Positions 1-24,480 of a stretch of 64,000 bases of DNA are shown here, in pieces. The stretch is taken from positions 10,927,001 through 10,991,000 of the forward strand of contig JAYKKT010000087.1 in assembly GCA_036023115.1 (NCBI GenBank). The letters are read 5' to 3'. How positions within the stretch are numbered: the stretch's first letter is position 1; each line of letters starts with the position of its first letter. This DNA is from Brasenia schreberi. Taxonomy: Eukaryota > Streptophyta > Magnoliopsida > Nymphaeales > Cabombaceae. The notes below the pieces were generated by a model. The model had not been told where the DNA came from, made no database searches, and saw nothing but the letters and a program-made list of their open reading frames with translations. A program made the translations under genes and the position numbers.

Positions 1-44
1 GATGGTGGTAACGTGTTCTTACCGTTTATCTTTACTTGAATTAG

Positions 45-7320
<7,276 letters not shown>

Positions 7321-8835
7321 AATGCTGTGTCAAACTTATTCTCATGCAGATTGCCGTCTGTCTGTGTTCCAGTACATTCAGTTCTTCAACAATATGTTGC
7401 TTTCTGTTATTTCCATATTCACCATATTTTAGCTTGGAGGGTGAACTGTGAATTTGTAACGAAGAGGTCATTACGGAATTTTGTGTTGCCGTCGTATTAC
7501 AGTGTACCAGCTATTGTTAATGCAAAGCTTGGACTTCTTTAAATAATTCCCTACTCCATTTCTTTCCTTGTCCCTTTGTCTCAACTTGGTATTCAGATCG
7601 TCGTTTCGGCCATTATTCAGCTAAACATAGTTATTTGAATTTTGAAGTACCGAGTACGTATCTCCTCCAAATTCGTTTCTGATCACTGTCACACAGCGAC
7701 TCACGTCGATTCTGTTGGTTCTGGCGTTCTTTTCTTTTGTTAGTGGCTGCGTTATTCATTTCTTTCATCTTGTGTCTCCATGTTCTTCGTTTTGTTGAGT
7801 TTAGCTTGCGTCTTATTTGCGCAACTACTAGAAGTGAAGCATAATCTTCATGTTCATGAGCCTCTTTGCATAGTCATTGTGAATCTGCGCGCAGCCACCA
7901 TCCTGCTCTTTAGCACTACGTCCAATTTTCATCTCCACATCGTGGGTACTATGTTACCATAGCAATCTTTAATCAAAGGGAAGATGCATTCAGCTCAACT
8001 TCTTTGTCTTGGATGCCCTTCGGTAACTTTTCTGGGTGAGGGGAACTTTAATTTGATGAAATTTAGGTGACGTGATGATATCCATAAGAAAAGCCTTAAA
8101 TACCATACCATACCATAGACTTTGTTTTTCTTTCGTTTCTTATGAATTTGTGCGAGGCAGCTGCCCTGCCTTCCTCGTGAATAGGTCCATCCTGTGTTCA
8201 TGTTTCAGAGTCATGCCCTATTCCCTGTCCGAATTCCAGGGTATGGATTTGCACTTAAGGCAGGCCTGTAAATGCCGTCTGTTGGTAAGATGTGTCTAAA
8301 CCTGTTAACATCACCAGCAAATATGATGAGAAACAAAAATCAAAACTACCTCCCACGAATATAATGATTACAACAGAATCATACCTACAGCAAATGCCAT
8401 AAAAGGCACAGAATGCCGTCGGTCTAGCTTATCAGTTGGTTTTATTCAGTACAGGGTTTGAGTCATCAGAACAGAGAAGCAGTAAGTTTATGCTGCTGAT
8501 TAGATCCCTTGGCAAAAGATAGACAGCCGGAACCGGCAGTTTGTCTAGCACGAGAGATACAACTATCTGCCTACAACCGAATGAACTGTGATACAAATGT
8601 GTGCCTATAACAGATCAAAAAGTTTGAACTATAAATGTTTAAGAGAACAAGTTCCTGTATGACCATCATTCTAGAAAACAAACCAACATCAAATGAGAAA
8701 ATACATTCCCGGTACCACAACTAAACCAAAATCATACCTTTACCTCAACTAAGTGGGTTTGTTGATTCCTTGGTTGTGATGTAGGAACTATCTCATGTCA
8801 TCTAAGCATTTAACTTAAGATGTTTGTGAGGAGCT
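7321..8835. other. HSP60 3' UTR and intergenic DNA, no gene seen
   Basis: The first 200-300 bases are probably HSP60 3' UTR, being AT-rich and without coding features. The rest holds only short open frames with no recognisable protein similarity. No tRNA or obvious transposon was recognised before the LINE begins near 8836. Confidence 0.6.
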
Positions 8836-9336
8836 TCTTTATGATAAGATGATACCATTAAAGTTAAAAGGTAAATATTATAGAGCACCAATTAGACCTG
8901 CCATGCTTTATGGTTCTGAGTGTTGGGCAGTTAATCATCAACATGTACAAAAGATGTTTGCGACGGAAATAAAGATGTTGAGATGGATGAGTGGTCATAC
9001 AACAAAAGACCGTATACATAATGAGGTTATTAGAAACAAATTAGGAGTGGCACCAACAGAGAATAAAATGAGAGAATATCGTTTAAGATGGTTTGGACAT
9101 ATAGAAAGAAGATCAAAAGAAGAACCTCTAAGAAGATATGAAAAACTAAATTTGGAAAGTATTAAAAGAGGCAGAGGACGACCACAAAAGTGTTGGAAAG
9201 AAACAATATAGAATGATCTAGCTTATTGTGGGTTAACTGCTAACATGACATATGATAGGGATCTGTGGAAACAAAGAATCCATATAGCCGACCCCATCTA
9301 GTATGGGAAAAGGCTTAGTTGTTGTTGTTGTATAAT
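8836..9336 (+). mobile_element. RTE-type LINE, 5'-truncated 3' end of the reverse transcriptase ORF
   Basis: The 120-residue open frame at 8849-9211 is the C-terminal end of a plant RTE-clade non-LTR retrotransposon polyprotein: RPAMLYGSECWAV, then KMLRWMSGHT, REYRLRWFGHIERRS and KRGRGRPQK. After one stop, the frame continues as DRDLWKQRIHIADPI, the usual end of the ORF. The element finishes with a short TTG-repeat tail at 9320-9334 (ttgttgttgttg), as RTE elements do, rather than poly(A). The catalytic domain is absent because the copy is 5'-truncated. At least six related fragments lie elsewhere in this window. Confidence 0.9.
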
Positions 9337-12035
9337 CAATATCTCTCTCTTAACTCAAACATAAAAGTTTAAATTCTCTATTAAGAGAAATCTTTATACC
9401 TAGAATATAGGATACCTCTCCCACATCCTTTATTTCGAACTTTGAGTTTAACCATGACTTGATTTTGACAATAATTTTATTGTTATTCTTAGTCAAGAAT
9501 ATGTTATCTATATATAATAATAAAATGACAAAGTGACTCCCACTATTCTAAACATATATACAGTGGTAAAGTTCATTGACTACAAACCCAAGTTCTAGAC
9601 TGACATTTTCAAAAGTCAAATATCATTAACGAAGTGACTGTTTAAGGCTATATAGAGTTTTTTTCAACCTATATATTTTATTTTCTTATCCTTTATGAGT
9701 ATACCCTTCTGGTTGTTGCATATATATGATTTATCTAAATCACCGTTTGGAAAAGCAATTTTTACATTCAATTAATGTAAATCCATATCATAATCTACAC
9801 AAATAAATAGAATTATCCTAATGGATGTAAATTTCATAACAGGAGAATATATCTCTACATAATCTATCACTCCTTTTACGAAAATCACTTTGCAATCAAC
9901 CTTGCTTTAAACTTATCGATTGTTCCATCGATTATGTGTTTCTTTTTTAGAATTCATTTACAACCTATGGCTTTCCTTTTTTCTCGGCAAATTAACCAAT
10001 TCATAGACTTGATTTTTCTTAATGGATTTAATTTTTTCATCCATAGATTTTCCCAATATGTTGATTAAGATGAGTCAATAGCCAACTAATATGATATTTT
10101 ATTAGTCAACTCATCTAAATCTATTGAATTACACACTTCGTCGCTAAAGTAAGTATGATAATCTTTCAAGTAGGACGGAGTGACCTTAGGACTTATGTCC
10201 ACTTAAAATTTCAGTACTCTCAAAAAGTCATTTGAATCAGAATTCATGAGTTCAAATAATGATGAATCTAGGTCCACTAGATCATGAAGGCAATGATCAT
10301 CATTTTCAGGGATGTAGTTCTTAGTTTCAATATCCATACTTTATATTAAACTGTGGTCCTTTGATGAAACCGACATCTCTTAGAACATTTGTGTTATCCT
10401 ATAAAAATATATTTCAAAGACCTAGTGTCTAACTTATTCCTAAACTAATCAAGGATCTTCACATGTGTGATAGGTCCTCACCTCCTGAGATGTTCAAAGT
10501 TTGGTTTTCTCGCAAACCACATCTCATATGGTGTAGATAACACAATCTCACATAGTACTCTATTCAAAATATACACAACTGTAGATGCCGCTTTTTTCCA
10601 ACATATATTCAAAAGAAAAGCATCAATTAACATGAACTTTTTCATATTTAATAAGGTCCTAATATATCTTTATGCTAAACCATTTTGTTGAGGTATCTTG
10701 GGCATAGTATTTTGTTTGAAAATACCAAAGTCTACAATATTATAAGAATTTTGTATAGGTGTATTACCCACTTCGATAAAACCTTAAGACTTTTATTATA
10801 TGCCCTACTTAGTTTTCAATTTCTTTCTTATATTCTTTGAATATCTCAAATACCTCATATTTATGTGCTCAGATATATATATATTTGGAATAATCATCGA
10901 TAAAAATATTAAATATACCTTACATCGATATGATTTCACTGTAAAGGGTCCATATAAGTTAGTGTGAATATTTTCTAATAGTGTAGTTGCCCTAATTATT
11001 TTTTAGTCATTTTTTTTATATAGATTTAACACTTATTAAAAGTGATTTCTTGAAATTCTGTCAATCAGTCAAAGTTGGCTAATTTCCTCAACTTTTTCAG
11101 ACTTATATGTCTTAAATGTCTATGTCATACATTCACATAAATAGAAAATGCACAATCAATATAACCAAAGGAAGATGATGTTTCATTAAAATTTAACTTG
11201 AACAATCAATGTTCAAAATAAAAAATACTAGAAAACTATTCTACTATGTTTTTCCACATTAACTTTCCTATGTACAAATCTAATCTCAAACCCTTTCTTT
11301 ACAAGGATAGTCACAAATACTAAATTGCGCCTAATATATAACATAACTAATAAATCAATCAAAATAACATGGGTGCCTCCTATTACAATTCTAAATGAAT
11401 CAACCCCTATAACATTAGCAAAGGAATTATTTCCCATATGCATTTGATGTTCTCTAAGCTGGTATTTCTTTAGGTCATTTCTCCCTCATTTCTCTTTGAA
11501 ATATGCTGTGTCGCTTCAGAATCTATCCACAACCCAATAATAATGCAGTCCATATATAAACATTCAGAAATAATATGGATAAGTTTTGCTTCTCCTTTGA
11601 GTTGTCCTGTTGAGAGTTGCACTCATTTTTTTAAAATTATAACAATTATTCTTAAAGTACCCTATCTTGCCACAATTGAAGCACTTTATATGAGAAGCGT
11701 ATTCCTGTGATTTCTTAAAATTTTAATCACTATTTTTCAAATTTATCAAATTTTTTATTTGGTTTCTTTTTTTAGCTGAACCCTAAATCATCCTGAGCTA
11801 TGAGTAACTTATCCTTTTTATTTTTGTTTATATGCTTTCGCTCAATAGCAAGTTTTAGAGGAAACTCAAAAAATGAGAAATCAGGTCCAAACCTAAGGGT
11901 TGTAGTTATCGTGCTCCAAGAAGAGGGTAGACAACGGAGGATTGTTGAAATCTGCATTGGTTTTGGAATTATATAATTAACTACTACCAAATCTCTAGCC
12001 ACAACAAGCAATTGGTTGACATGTTCAACCATATT
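9337..12035 (-). mobile_element. Degenerate Ty1/copia retrotransposon (gag to reverse transcriptase)
   Basis: On the minus strand the pieces follow copia order. Gag is at 12032-11772 (MVEHVNQLLVVARDL, PSSWSTITTTLRFGP). A zinc knuckle sits near 11690-11640, CFNCGKIGYFKNNC, in which the usual histidine is tyrosine. The GAG-pre-integrase region is at 11443-11228 (MHMGNNSFANVIGV, RRNLVFV). Integrase end is near 10600-10470 (VVYILNRVL, TPYEMWFARKPNFEHLRR). Reverse transcriptase lies at about 9850-9340 and is clearly related to the copy at 40637-41086. Many stops and frameshifts are present and no LTR was recognised at either side. The 3' part with RNase H is missing where the RTE LINE abuts at 9336. 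Confidence 0.82.
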
Positions 12036-13398
12036 GTCTTATTCTTTTATTTTATGTGTATTATATTTTTCAAGGAGTACCTGTACGTGAAGTTTTGTGG
12101 TGTTTATCTGAGAGATGCTCATATCTTTATAAAAGCAAAACTGTTTTTGATGACCCTTTTTCCTGCATTTTTGTTGGGGCCGAAAGTGATCACTACCAAC
12201 TTAGGGAAGGACTAATTAGCATGAGGTGCTAACGATTCGTCAGTGAAATCCGTTCCACGAGACACTCCATCATGTAATTGGCTCCCATGATTTTGGCCGA
12301 TAAAAGATGTATGCGTTCCTGTAGGCAATAACATGAATTTTTTGCATGAGCTGAAACAAACGCAAACCTGAGTCCAAACAAGTTTAAACCGTGTTTAGAA
12401 TGAGCACATACGAGTTCAAACTTGGCTCGTTGTGTCCGAACTCGGGCAGTTGCGAAATGATGAACAACCCTATAACACGTTCAAATACAAGTTGTTCGTA
12501 AATATATAAGCATAAGTTAGCTCGTATAGGAAGCAAGCCGAACAACATGAACAGCCCGTGTAAAGGTACTCTGGGTCTCTTCAGTAGCCATACAACAGAG
12601 TGATATCGAGCGAGTAGACACGTCTGGTTTCGCGTAAACCGATTCCAACCAAACCATTAGTTCCAGTTAGCCTGAAACTTATAACTATAACCGAACCAAC
12701 CTAAATCGGTTACGATTACGGTTTTGGAGAAGCTGGTTTTCAGGTGGTACTAAAACCAGTTGTTTTATTAAAAATTTAAAAAAATAAAAAATACCAAAAC
12801 TGGCGGTTTGAAGAACTCGCCTGTTTCAAAAAACAATGAAGACATGCAGGTAAGGCATCCTTATTTGATTAGCAATTGGGCATCAAAACATGCTCCGTAA
12901 AGGGGTGCTTGATTACGCTCGAACCGTAGGCTCAAGGCTTATGAGGCCGACCAACAGACTACTCTTAGAGGTAGGCCGCTTGACTTGGGCCTACAGTTAC
13001 AATTCTATAGGCCTTGACCACGTAATCAAACACACATTAATGAGCTTTTCTTTTGTCCTTCCTCTTAATCAAACATCCTTATTCGATTCAAAGAGCGATG
13101 AGATCCGTTCTTGTGCCTATTCTGATGCCCGGATTGTCCTTTTAATATGCTAACGAAAGATCTTGTTTTGATTGTTGAAGTAGCGTTATCTTGATGGATT
13201 AGATATGGTGCTGATGTGGCAGCATCCCACTGGTCCGATGCCCTCTCCCCAAATCAATGAAGAAGATAACCGGCCCATACAAACCATGAAAAATAAAATC
13301 CAGAAATTCAGGAAAACATAGGAAATCAATCGACCCTCTTTCTTCTCCCTCTGTCCGGGAGACTTGCTCTCTTTAGGTTAGAAAGAGACGGTTCAAAC
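12036..13398. other. Intergenic DNA and PSAE promoter region
   Basis: No gene is supported. 12330-12780 contains CGAACC/GTTCGG- and GGTTTTGG-type self-complementary sequence resembling non-autonomous DNA transposon debris. The last 200 bases before the PSAE start should hold its promoter. A GATAACC (I-box-like) lies near 13264, and there is a CT-rich leader at 13331-13375. No clear TATA box could be fixed. Confidence 0.45.
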
Positions 13399-14474
13399 AT
13401 GGCTACATGCAACATGGCGTCTGCAGCCACAGGGTTCGCCCTGGGCTCGAGCCTCGCCCCCTCCTCGACCTCGATCCGGCCCTCCATGGTGTTCCTAAGG
13501 AGCAAAGTCAACCGATCATTGCTGGTGGTCAGAGCCGGAGAAGTCAGCCCAGCTCCTCCTGCCGCGGTAACTGACTCTACTCAGCCTCCCCCGCCACCAC
13601 CAGTCGGCCCCAAGCGTGGCACAAAGGTTAGTACTATTGACCAAATCCAAATCTTTTCACATATAAGTTGGGTTGCGTATGTAAACTCTCACCGAATTTG
13701 GAAAAATTGGACCATTTCTCATGTGTTGATGGTAGGTCTGGATCTTAGTTCATCATCTCTCTCTTCTTCGTTTTTTCGATTAACAAGATGGGGTTAGACA
13801 GACTGATAAAGAAAAGGATATATGGTGTGTAATGAAGGATCATAATTGCAATTGCAGGATACCTTCCAACGAAACAACATTTTTTTTTTTTAAAAAGAGA
13901 GAAAAAATCGTCAGTAAAAAAGTAATTAAATGTCTAAATCAATTTATAGTATTAAAAGACAATTAAGGCTTTAATGGTTTATTACTACCAAGATGAACTT
14001 GTTAAGCATCTCTCTCACAACCATGTTAATGAATGGCAGGTGAAAATTCTTCGAAGAGAGTCGTATTGGTACAACGGCATCGGATCCGTGGTCGCGGTGG
14101 ATCAGGTTTTGATCTCTCTCCCTTAAATGAATGGCATAGGCTGGTTGCTATTCTCCTCTATCTTGTGTTAATATTAGCATTTAACTCTACAAAAGCACAA
14201 CAATGATGGTTTAAGGCCTTTTCTTATAGTCTAGCTCTCAAATGATATTGGCAACAGTACTAAAGAAGATAGATAATCAGATTCCGATCCATTTTGGAGT
14301 GCATTTAGTTGGAGGGCGTAACCAGAAATTGTGTTTTAAATGGAGAATTTTGTGTTGAATGGGTTTCAGGATCCGTCTTCTCGTTACCCGGTGGTGGTCC
14401 GGTTCAACAAGGTGAACTATGCGAACGTATCCACCAATAACTACGCGTTGGACGAGATTCAAGAGGTTAAGTGA
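13399..14474 (+). CDS. PSAE: Photosystem I reaction centre subunit IV, PsaE (nuclear-encoded, chloroplast)
   Basis: Stromal peripheral subunit of photosystem I; with PsaC and PsaD it forms the ferredoxin docking side and supports cyclic electron flow. Three exons, 13399-13626, 14040-14105 and 14370-14474, join by GT-AG at phase 0 and encode 132 residues. The N-terminal ~45 residues ([18 protein letters not shown]...) are a Ser/Ala-rich chloroplast transit peptide, followed by a proline-rich linker ([17 protein letters not shown]). The mature SH3-like fold is complete: [19 protein letters not shown], then [17 protein letters not shown] and [12 protein letters not shown] at the stop. The start is the first ATG of the frame, directly ahead of the transit peptide. 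Length and ending match plant PsaE. Nothing appears broken. The second intron is 264 bases, the first 413. Confidence 0.97.
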
Positions 14475-14619
14475 AGAACTCTTTGAGATTTGGTTGGTCA
14501 CCTGGTTTTGCAAGAATTGCTAAGAACAAATGTATCTCATTTGTATCATAAGCTTTTCTCCTCTGTAATCTCAATTCGCTTCTCCCAAATTCGCATTATT
14601 TTTCAATCTTAATGTGCAC

Positions 14620-14622
<3 letters not shown>

Positions 14623-14685
<63 letters not shown>
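14623..14685. repeat. (CT)n microsatellite
   Basis: About 31 uninterrupted CT units just downstream of PSAE. Confidence 0.95.
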
Positions 14686-14686
<1 letters not shown>

Positions 14687-15589
14687 GTTTAGCTGAACAC
14701 ATGTTGAGGCAAGCTTGAGTCGGCTTGTTTAAGAAATACTTAGCAGGAACTCCGGTTCCAGCTTGACATCTAGACTGAATTTCGACGAGAGATATATCCA
14801 AGCAACTCCTGATCAGCTCACTGTATTTCTTTCTTTTCCGAGCTTGAGTAAGCTTATAAACGAGCTCGATTAAGTTCGGCTCCAGATCGAACTCACTTGA
14901 GCCCTGAAGAGTATATGAGAAAAGCACAACTATCATATGGGTTTAGGTCACATATAGATGAAATATAGCTCGTAACTTAACTCAAGCCGGGTATTGGTGG
15001 GCTCGAGCTCAGCTATCTCATATCTCAAGCTTGACTTTGAGCTTCGCTCTAGCTCAACAAGACCCAGTCAACTTCGAGTTGTTCGTCGAGTCTCGAGTAT
15101 CTCTCCTTCTCTCTCTCTATCCAACACACACATGCACGCGTGTGTATGTTGGCCAACACACACACGCGTATATAATACTACCATTGAAATTACTCGATCG
15201 ATCAATAAAATGCTTAGCAATTAAGCAATCATATTGGATCCAGTAGCTTCCACAAATTCATGATTTTGTCAAGTAGTCAAGTTAGATGCAATATTGATGG
15301 TTGAAATTGAATGTATCTGTCTGCCCAGAAAGTTTTGATTCATATCTAGAGTTGGGTAATGTTTATGAAAAATTTTACCAAGTCAGGAATTAAGCCGGGT
15401 TTCGATTGGCGGAGTTTCAATTTTCCGATGGACATTCAAAAGCGGGCCTTCTTTTCTTTTTTGATGAAACAAATTTAAAGTTTCCGATTTTTCCGATTGG
15501 AAATTCATTGATCTTATTTGAAATCAGCGCCTTCCATTACACAATGTTTCTTAGGCAACGGATTTGAGGTCCTCATTTCCATTAGAGAA

Positions 15590-16160
15590 GTGTATGTTTG
15601 TGTGTGTATATATATAGAGAGAGGTATATGCTCAATCAAATTCATGCTTAAATGTACTCGAACATCTTCATTGTTGTGAAAAACATATTGCATCGTTGTG
15701 CATATTGCATTATTATTGATGTGATAAATGATAGATTTGAAATGAAAAAGCATATTGTGTAGTTATGCATAATGCAAGTATGAAAGTACAATGGTACACA
15801 TTGCTTTTTAAGATTCAAATCTTAAGGGTTGATTGCATCGATCAAACGGTAAAAATATTCAAGAAGATTTAAGCATGGATAAGAATTGAGCGTTGACCAC
15901 TATATGATTTAAGCATGAATAGAAATTGAGCACGGACCACATTAAAATCTTAATCTTGTCAAACATCTTCATTGTTTGATCCATGTGATTAACCGTCAAC
16001 TTTTATACTTTTCAATACTTAAATTTAATGCACAATAATACAATAACTTTTTTAGATCCAAATCTTCACTGTTTAACATGCGGATCAAATGGAAGAAATG
16101 TTTGAGTAGATGCAAGCATACATTGGATTGAGTATATACGACTATCTCTCTCTATATGTA
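15590..16160. repeat. Cluster of copies of a dispersed AT-rich element ending in CT/TA microsatellite
   Basis: Three stretches share a core of the form GATCAAACGGTA...AGATTTAAGCAT...ATTGAGCATAT: one at 15590-15665 in reverse orientation, ending in TATATATAGAGAGAG; one at 15830-15910; and one at 16080-16160, ending in TATCTCTCTCTATATG. Related sequence recurs near 21870-21910, 42600-42735, 43092-43267, 52420-52505 and 56040-56155. No coding capacity was seen. Confidence 0.55.
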
Positions 16161-17350
16161 ATATGATCTCGTGAACCCCAAGAGTCATGCTAATTCCTAT
16201 CTTTCATCATCTTATACAATATCGCTATGCACTTCTTTCATCTCTTCAATATGAGAACCGTAAATCTCTAAATATAGGTATAGGTTTTTTTGCATATAAA
16301 GTATTTTTGTTCCAGTATTCAAGAGATACAAGAACTGAAAAGGAGAGGTGAGGTGAGCCACTATAAAATGGTGGGAGGTGGTAGGCATTGGCATATTTGG
16401 CTAACATCTAGCTACGTGTGTTTAATACGATCATGTTATATTTAATTAGATTAATTATTTTGGAGAAAAGCTTGTATGGTTTAATCGAGTTTTAATGGGT
16501 CGGGTGCACGGCAGGACGGGCTACAATGTATTGATTCAGGCAGGTTCTGTTAGGGTAATAAACCTGCCCGACCCACCCCATTGCCATCCCTAAAAGCCAA
16601 AGCCAAAGCCAAAGCCAAACCGGGCTCTGTTCGGGTTGGCAGTGAGCGAAAAATCTCGACCCTGATCCCTACTACCGAGGTCAAATTCAAAACTGTGGTC
16701 CGATCCTTTTCACATGAGCCAACTTATACTCTTATCCTTGGCCGGATGTGCCACTTGATAAATAGTGATTTGGGAATCTGTGATTCCCGGGACAAGTCTA
16801 TATTGATCATATTGCACTCACTCTCAAGGTTTATTGTCTGTAGTATATTTGACATTCTCCATCAGTCTATTGAATTTATCAAATACAAATAGAACAAGAC
16901 GATCGGCTGGTTTTACTTCCAAGAGAGAGTTATAAATAAAATAAATAAGCATATTTAAAGTATTTTTTACATTTCATTTGTCTTGCATGAACCTGTTGGA
17001 ATGAGACGCGATGTGGGGGTGTCAGAGAACTTACCCTGGTTCTCAATGGAAACGATGGATAATGCCTGGGGCGATGGAAATGAGCAACTTTTTGGCATCA
17101 TCAGATTCTACCAGAGTAGTTCTTCGATCAATCTGCAAGATTTAATCTACTTCTTCAACCCAATGAAAGATATATCAATCAGCGCACTGAATTGAGAGAG
17201 TGGATCGAAAGCTTTCCAACGCAAATTCTCATGTTTGGATTGCATGTAGTTTGATTTCTCAATCTTTAAAATTCTTTGTTTAGATTTTTCACCCGCTTGG
17301 AGCAGGTAAGGACAAAGCATAAGCCGAGTTTTCTTTACAAAATTGGGATA

Positions 17351-19440
17351 ACAAAAACAACTAAGCCTTTTCCCATAGCCCTATTATGTGTCATGCTAGT
17401 AGTTAACTCAATACAAACTAGATGATTCTTTATAGTTTCTTTCCAAAACTTTTGTGACCATTCTCTTTCTCTTTTAACATTTTTACAATCTACTTTTCAT
17501 ATATTCTTATAGGAGTGTCAAACCATCTTAAACAACTTTTTCTCATTTTATCTTCTATTTGTGCTACTTCCAATTGGTTTGTAATAACCTCATTATGCAT
17601 ACGGTCTTTCTTTATGTGACCACTCATCCATCTCAACATCTTCATTGCGAACATCTTTTTCATATATTGATGATTAACTACCCAATACTCAGTAGGTCTA
17701 ATTGTTGCTTTATAATATTTACTTTTTAACTTTAATGATATCTTTTTATCACACAGAATACCTGTCGCCCCTCAACATTTTAACCAATCGGTATTAATTC
17801 TATGTGTAATATCTTAATCAATTTTTCTATCACTTTGAAAAATTGACCTTAGGTATTTAAAATTTTCCTTGTGAGGGATGCATTGTGTTTCTTCTTAATT
17901 TTTATGTCCTCTCAAGTATCCAAATGATCAAACTTACATTCCATATATTCTGTCTTTATTCTATTAAGTCGAAAGTCTTTACTTTCTAATGTTTCTCTTT
18001 ATAGTTCCAATTTTCTATTTTACATTTTGCTTAGACTCATCCACTAACACCATATCATGTGCAAATAACATACACCAAGGTATTTCATCTTGAATATGTT
18101 TTGTTAACTCATCAATAACCAATATACATAAATATGAACTTAAAGTTGATCCTTGATGTAACTCAATATTAACTTGAAAGGAGTCTGACATTCCTTCATG
18201 AGCCCCCACACAAATTTTTGTAAAGTCTTTTATACTCTCTTTTTCAAGGTTCTCCAAAGAATATCTCCTGTTATCATATCATAAGCCTTTTCTAGATCAA
18301 TAAATATCATGTGAATGTTCTTCTCCTTTGCTTTAAAATGTTCCAAAAGATATCTCAATAGGTGAATCACTTCAATAGTATATATATCGGGCATGAATCT
18401 CAATTGATTATCTGTTGTACTCGATACTTGTCTTTTCATAGTGTGGCTCATTAACTTGATATCTTGATAATTCAAAAAATTCTGAATGTCTCCCTTGTTA
18501 TTAGATATGGGTATAAGTGTACTCGTTCTCCATTCCTTGGGCATCTTTTGGGTTCTACATGTTTTATTAAACATCTTTTAAACCAAGTGAGCCCCATTTC
18601 TTTTAGGATTTTTCATACTTCTATAGAAATATTGTCTGATACTATAAGTCTCTAAAGTTTTACTAGTCTTCTTACCAAATGTAATTTGTAACATGTTTTA
18701 TTTGCCTTGATTTTATCTTGCACTACTTCACTCCACCACGAAGCTTCTTTTTATGTTGGTATGCTTCCCTTAAATTCGCCTAACACATTTTTTGTTACTT
18801 TTGTATATCATATTGTTCCACATATCAGAAGGTATACCTATATAATTCTAAGTATAACTTGAAGAACTTTCTGTTTAAATATATATTCTTTCTCACATTT
18901 GAGGTTCCACTGCTTGAAAATCCATTACTAAAAGTTGATGTTAAGTAGTTAAACTTTCTCTTGGAATTAACTTTCAATTTTTACAACACCATCTATCTTT
19001 TTTCCTACAAAAAAATAATCAATTTGTGTTTGTGACAAACCACTCTTATAAGTAATTAAATGTTCATCTCATTTTTTGAAAATTGTATTGGATAAAAAGA
19101 GATCAAAAGCTATAGCAAAATTTAAAATCTCCCTACCCTCCTCATTTATATTCCCAAAACCATAGTTTCATAAATATCTTATATCCTAATGCATCTTTAC
19201 CGACATGTCCATTTAAGTATCCTACTAAACAAATCATCTCTCTTAGTAAAATTCTTTGAATTACCTTATCTAACTCCTACCAAAAAATCTTATTTATACT
19301 ATCTTCTAATCCTACTTAGGGTGAATAAACACAAACTATATTCAAAGCCTTTACTCCTAACATTAATTTCACCATCATAATTTGGTCATTGTTTCATTAT
19401 ATGTCTACTACACTATCCTTTAAATTTTTAGAAAATTAGA
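17351..19440 (-). mobile_element. Decayed RTE-type LINE (endonuclease and reverse transcriptase)
   Basis: On the minus strand the order is AP endonuclease then reverse transcriptase. Endonuclease pieces lie at 19420-18950 (VKLMLGVKALNIVCVYSP, GYLNGHVGKDALG, KSGLSQTQIDYFF). RT pieces lie at 18574-18230 (KMPKEWRTSTLIPI, IKLMSHTMKR, HMIFIDLEKAYD) and 18257-18015 (LHQGSTLSSYLCILVIDEL, IPWCMLFAHDMVLVDES). The catalytic box reads FAHD where the active enzyme has FADD. The C-terminal WFGH/HNEVI region follows at 17660-17430, and the element ends at the AAGCCTTTTCCCATA motif near 17360. Frameshifts and stops show it is inactive. Confidence 0.88.

Positions 19441-24480
<5,040 letters not shown>

Larger units (their letters stand above)
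14475..17350. other. Repeat-rich intergenic DNA
   Basis: Holds a long CT array, AGCTCG/CGAGCT-rich self-complementary sequence (about 14700-15070), three copies or part-copies of an AT-rich dispersed element (15590-16160), and a GGGTCGGG/CATTGCCATCCCTA block at 16495-16595 like the end of a non-autonomous hAT element. A 70-codon open frame at 16983-17195 (includes AWGDGNEQLFGIIRFYQSS) was not recognised and has no supporting context. Confidence 0.5.

Noticed and set aside
16983..17195. 70-codon open frame with AWGDGNEQLFGIIRFYQSS
   Set aside because: Sequence is not low complexity but I recognise no family, and there is no splice or promoter context; left unassigned.
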